This document shows, piece after piece, positions 60,888 through 64,000 of a stretch of 64,000 nucleotides of DNA. This DNA comes from Amyelois transitella (lineage: Eukaryota > Arthropoda > Insecta > Lepidoptera > Pyralidae): assembly GCF_032362555.1 (NCBI RefSeq), contig NC_083518.1, positions 3,484,501-3,548,500 on the forward strand, read 5' to 3'. Every line of letters starts with the position of its first letter. Position 1 is the first letter of the stretch. The notes below the pieces were generated by a model, which saw only the letters and a list, made by a program, of their open reading frames with translations, searched no databases and was not told where the DNA came from. The position numbers were made by a program, and so were the translations under genes.

Positions 60888-63800
60888 ACGCTGGATTTCG
60901 CGCTAAGTTGGAAACACTGTACCCGGATAGCGAGGTTGTACTAGGTTCGTAAGTTAATTCCAGTTTGTACCGAGTGATTCGATCTTGCAATTGCATAGCG
61001 ATTGGTGAATTTTCGGCTGAACGGACAAAACCATAAAGAAAATTGACAGGGGCGTGTTTTCACAGACACGAAAATTAACACAAAACGGTATTTGGTTAGT
61101 CACTAACTAGTTAACTAAAAACGTTATATGTTGGACTGCATGGCAAATTAAAATATAATAGAATAATAGTGTAATTGAAGTTTTGAAGCGTAGAAACCCC
61201 ATTTAATAATGTCGTTGCTCATCTAAAACACAATTGTGTAATTTGTCCTATATATTTATTTATCTAAAACATAGATTTAGCTTCAGGTTACTTATTATAT
61301 TCATTTAAATAGTGTATCTAGAGATTTTGCCATATTGTATTGCCGTGTGGTTTCTGGCGCTTTAAAATAGGACCAACACAATTCATTCTCTCGCGTAACG
61401 TCTTTTTGAGCACATTTAAAAAAAAACAAAGCAACCCTTTCTACTCTATATAAGATAAAAACGTGACATTTATATGTTTGTATATGTTACAGTCAATTCT
61501 CTTCAATCTAATCAAAACTACTTTTAACTGAAAATATTTCTACAATGTAACGACCTAGTTTAAACCCAAAAAATAACTATCACAAACTGGTATCGAGGTT
61601 TTCGTAGCAGCTGCAGCTTGCACTGGGAGTGGCCGACATCTGCGGCTGATTGCCGACGGGGAGAACCGACGCTTTCCCGGTGGAATAACACTTCTGGGGA
61701 TTTCCATTTCAATGCATCGTTACAAGACTTGCTGTTCAAACAAATGAGACTAGATCTTTGTTTGATTTGCTTTTTGTTTTATTTTCTGGAGAAATCTAAT
61801 TGAATACATCATTACAGGGCTTGCTGTATGAAGTGGGATGCGAGAATCTGTAGATTTTCATTAAAAACAAAACGTAAAGCAAAAGCAAAATATTGCTTGA
61901 ATGATTAGAAACTACTTTAATTATCTTTTAATGGATTATGGCCGACATTTCATTTTAAATATTTAAACGTTTTAGTTATTAATTTTAAAATCAAATTAAT
62001 TTGTCAGTTTTACATAAAGCTATTATTTTGCTTTATTCTGCATTTTATTAGTTTTTGCGGCTACGTCGTTAGGTTCCATAAACTCTAGTACGGCTCGTTA
62101 AATTTCATAACTATTTACTCCCATCAAACGATAACAATCTCTTTGTTTGCGTGCTGTTTACGATAGTCGCAATAATGAATTTACGATATTCTCGCAGTGT
62201 GCGCCGCACGTCGCTGTCAAACTTTTATTTGCGACATTCAGACGAAAGGCGAATCGGCTCTGCCGCGCCGATTTGCGACTTTCCCGACAATAGCGCCTGA
62301 TTTATCGGCCCGCTCGTCTCGCCCCTTTCGAGACGTCCTGAAAGTCCCGATATTCCAACGGTAATGTTATTTTTATCTTGCACCATCGGGGCTTGAGTAC
62401 ATATACTTACGAGAATTTTGTATGCATTTTACTAAGCTATTGTACGTAGATGTTTTCGTATCTTGCTCGTGGCTTCAATAGCTCGACTAGCGCTTGAATG
62501 ATGTTATAGATTATTGCAAACACTTTATACCCTTATCATCTTTTCATTATTAAGAAAAATGTAAGGGTTAAATAATCCAAATAATCTTGTCATTACTTAG
62601 TATAGAAGGGGCAAACATTTTTAACGTAAACGATGTGTAATGAAATTACAACTCAGTAGAAACTCGATTAATCAACATTAAGAAATACACATATGATACT
62701 TTGAATAATTTACCAAAGACGCCTCTTTATTCGCGAGCAAATCTTTGAATTATAAAGTGGGTGAAGAAGGGGGAGGTCACATTGCGTCGCCATCTGCCGG
62801 CTGCCGAGTTAACAAGTTACATTCATACATATTAACTTAGTGTCGGAGTCGTTCCATATTCATGCGAGGCGAGGTGACGCTTCCGAATTCAACTTTTTGG
62901 GCGTTGCAGCAAAAACCCTACTTTATGTTACAGCTTGCTGCATTACGTCTTTAATAAAACATTTTCGCTAGAAATTACTCGCTTGTTCGTGCGCTGTGCA
63001 AATGTGGTATTTATAACTCTGCATGAAAAGGCGTTCTCAATGACAAATTTAAGTAGGACTGTTGGCATTTCATTCAAGTTTCTGAAGGGTTTGGTTAATC
63101 TTTGTCGATAATGATACATCGTAAAATCTTTAAATTGTTATCAAATCTACTTTTCGCTTTTTGGTGTACCATGATCACGAGTCGATCCCCAGTCAGTTTT
63201 AACAGGCATATTTTTTAAAGAAAGATCGATATAAACATATATACCGTGAAATAATCTTGCGGACTAATACATTTATACTAGACTTCGTCCAACATTCCGA
63301 AGAATTCCTGCAGAAATCTTCTCGGAATCTCTTTGAAATTGTACAGATTTCAATCGTGAATTTATTGCTGGCGACCGAGCGGTTCCATAACACGTGGATT
63401 GCCTTTGACGACGGAGCTCGCTATCCAAATCCGTTCTACATGCGAGAAACACCGGAATTGAAAACGTAAAGTTCAAATTGTTTCACTTTTCCCTGTAGGA
63501 CGCCTTACCTGACGTGCGGGTAAAGGGAAATTGGTATCACTCAGTTAGTTTAAAATGGTGTAGACATTTCGATTTTCAGTACTACAAGAATTTTGATAAA
63601 TTGAAGTCGTTGATGTTATAGCATGTTTACTATGTTTTCATTTTAATTTATAATCCCAACGGAACTATTCGAACCTCTATCTGGTTCATTCTAAAACTTA
63701 GATAATTATGCCCCTTAATTGGGTGGTGGTATATCAAATTTTTAACTAAAAGAAAATTTTTAAAACTATATTTTTTTATTGTTTGTTTACCGCCAGGACA

Positions 63801-64000
63801 AGAGGACAATTTATAAAAACAATCGCGACTGTTTCGATCGAGAAGTGGTCAGATGAAGTCTCTAAGTCTCAAAAAGATACATAAGTATAGGTAATCTCTT
63901 ATGTGTACGTATATTACGTACGTATATTTGTATTTTCTAATATTTTATTAAGAGTAAGTGGATTTTTTAATCAACGCTTTTTACGTTGTTGTAGCAGTAT
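60888..64000. other. Intergenic to window end, no gene seen
   Basis: No supportable gene. A bare SINE 3' tail lies at about 61228-61265 (ATTTGTCCTATATATTTATT). GC-richer, non-repetitive patches occur at about 62195-62370 and 62750-62900. The frames at 61618-61803 and 63199-63476 (both strands open at once) have no known relatives. Confidence 0.45.

Noticed and set aside
63199-63476. Overlapping frames on both strands near the window end
   Set aside because: Three frames are open across the same DNA with no domain; a chance absence of stops is more likely than a gene.

Overview
The window looks like nuclear DNA of an insect, most likely a moth or butterfly. It is AT-rich, its genes are split by short GT-AG introns, and the intergenic DNA is full of short interspersed repeats of the kind common in Lepidoptera, including a tRNA-derived SINE with intact A and B boxes. 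There are no operons or other prokaryotic features.

The main content is a tandem array of eight small spliced genes between 8.4 and 32.8 kb. All encode six-helix membrane proteins of the cytochrome b561 family and are closest in layout to CYB561D2-type transmembrane reductases. Each keeps four histidines in the positions expected to bind two b-type hemes, and each is cut at the same two places: a phase 0 intron right after the first-His motif and a phase 1 intron just after the third-His motif. Genes 1-5 (8425-22527, all + strand) form one close subfamily. Genes 6 (24328-27728, +), 7 (29796-28055, - strand) and 8 (31179-32753, +) are more divergent; 7 and 8 share a longer Cys-containing N-terminus. 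Gene 6 has one extra intron and a GC-AG intron. Genes 2 and 3 also share upstream sequence, so they look like the most recent duplicates. I infer that the proteins act as membrane electron-transfer enzymes, probably ascorbate-dependent ferric or monodehydroascorbate reductases. Substrates and compartments cannot be read from the sequence.

The flanks (1-8.4 kb and 32.8-64 kb) hold no complete protein-coding gene that I can support. They contain SINE copies, four other interspersed repeat families (called B, C, D and RTE-like here), simple repeats, a 500-bp foldback element with 211-bp arms differing at one position (48225-48724), a truncated LTR retrotransposon end with a lysine-tRNA primer binding site (about 53352-53707), a roughly 0.9-kb terminal-inverted-repeat element with a short coding exon (59990-60887), and a possible first exon of a THAP zinc-finger protein (47647-47695). 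Several GC-richer non-repetitive islands stand out but have no assigned function.

Exon boundaries were derived by hand from reading frame, splice consensus and comparison among the eight paralogs. Repeat family limits are approximate.
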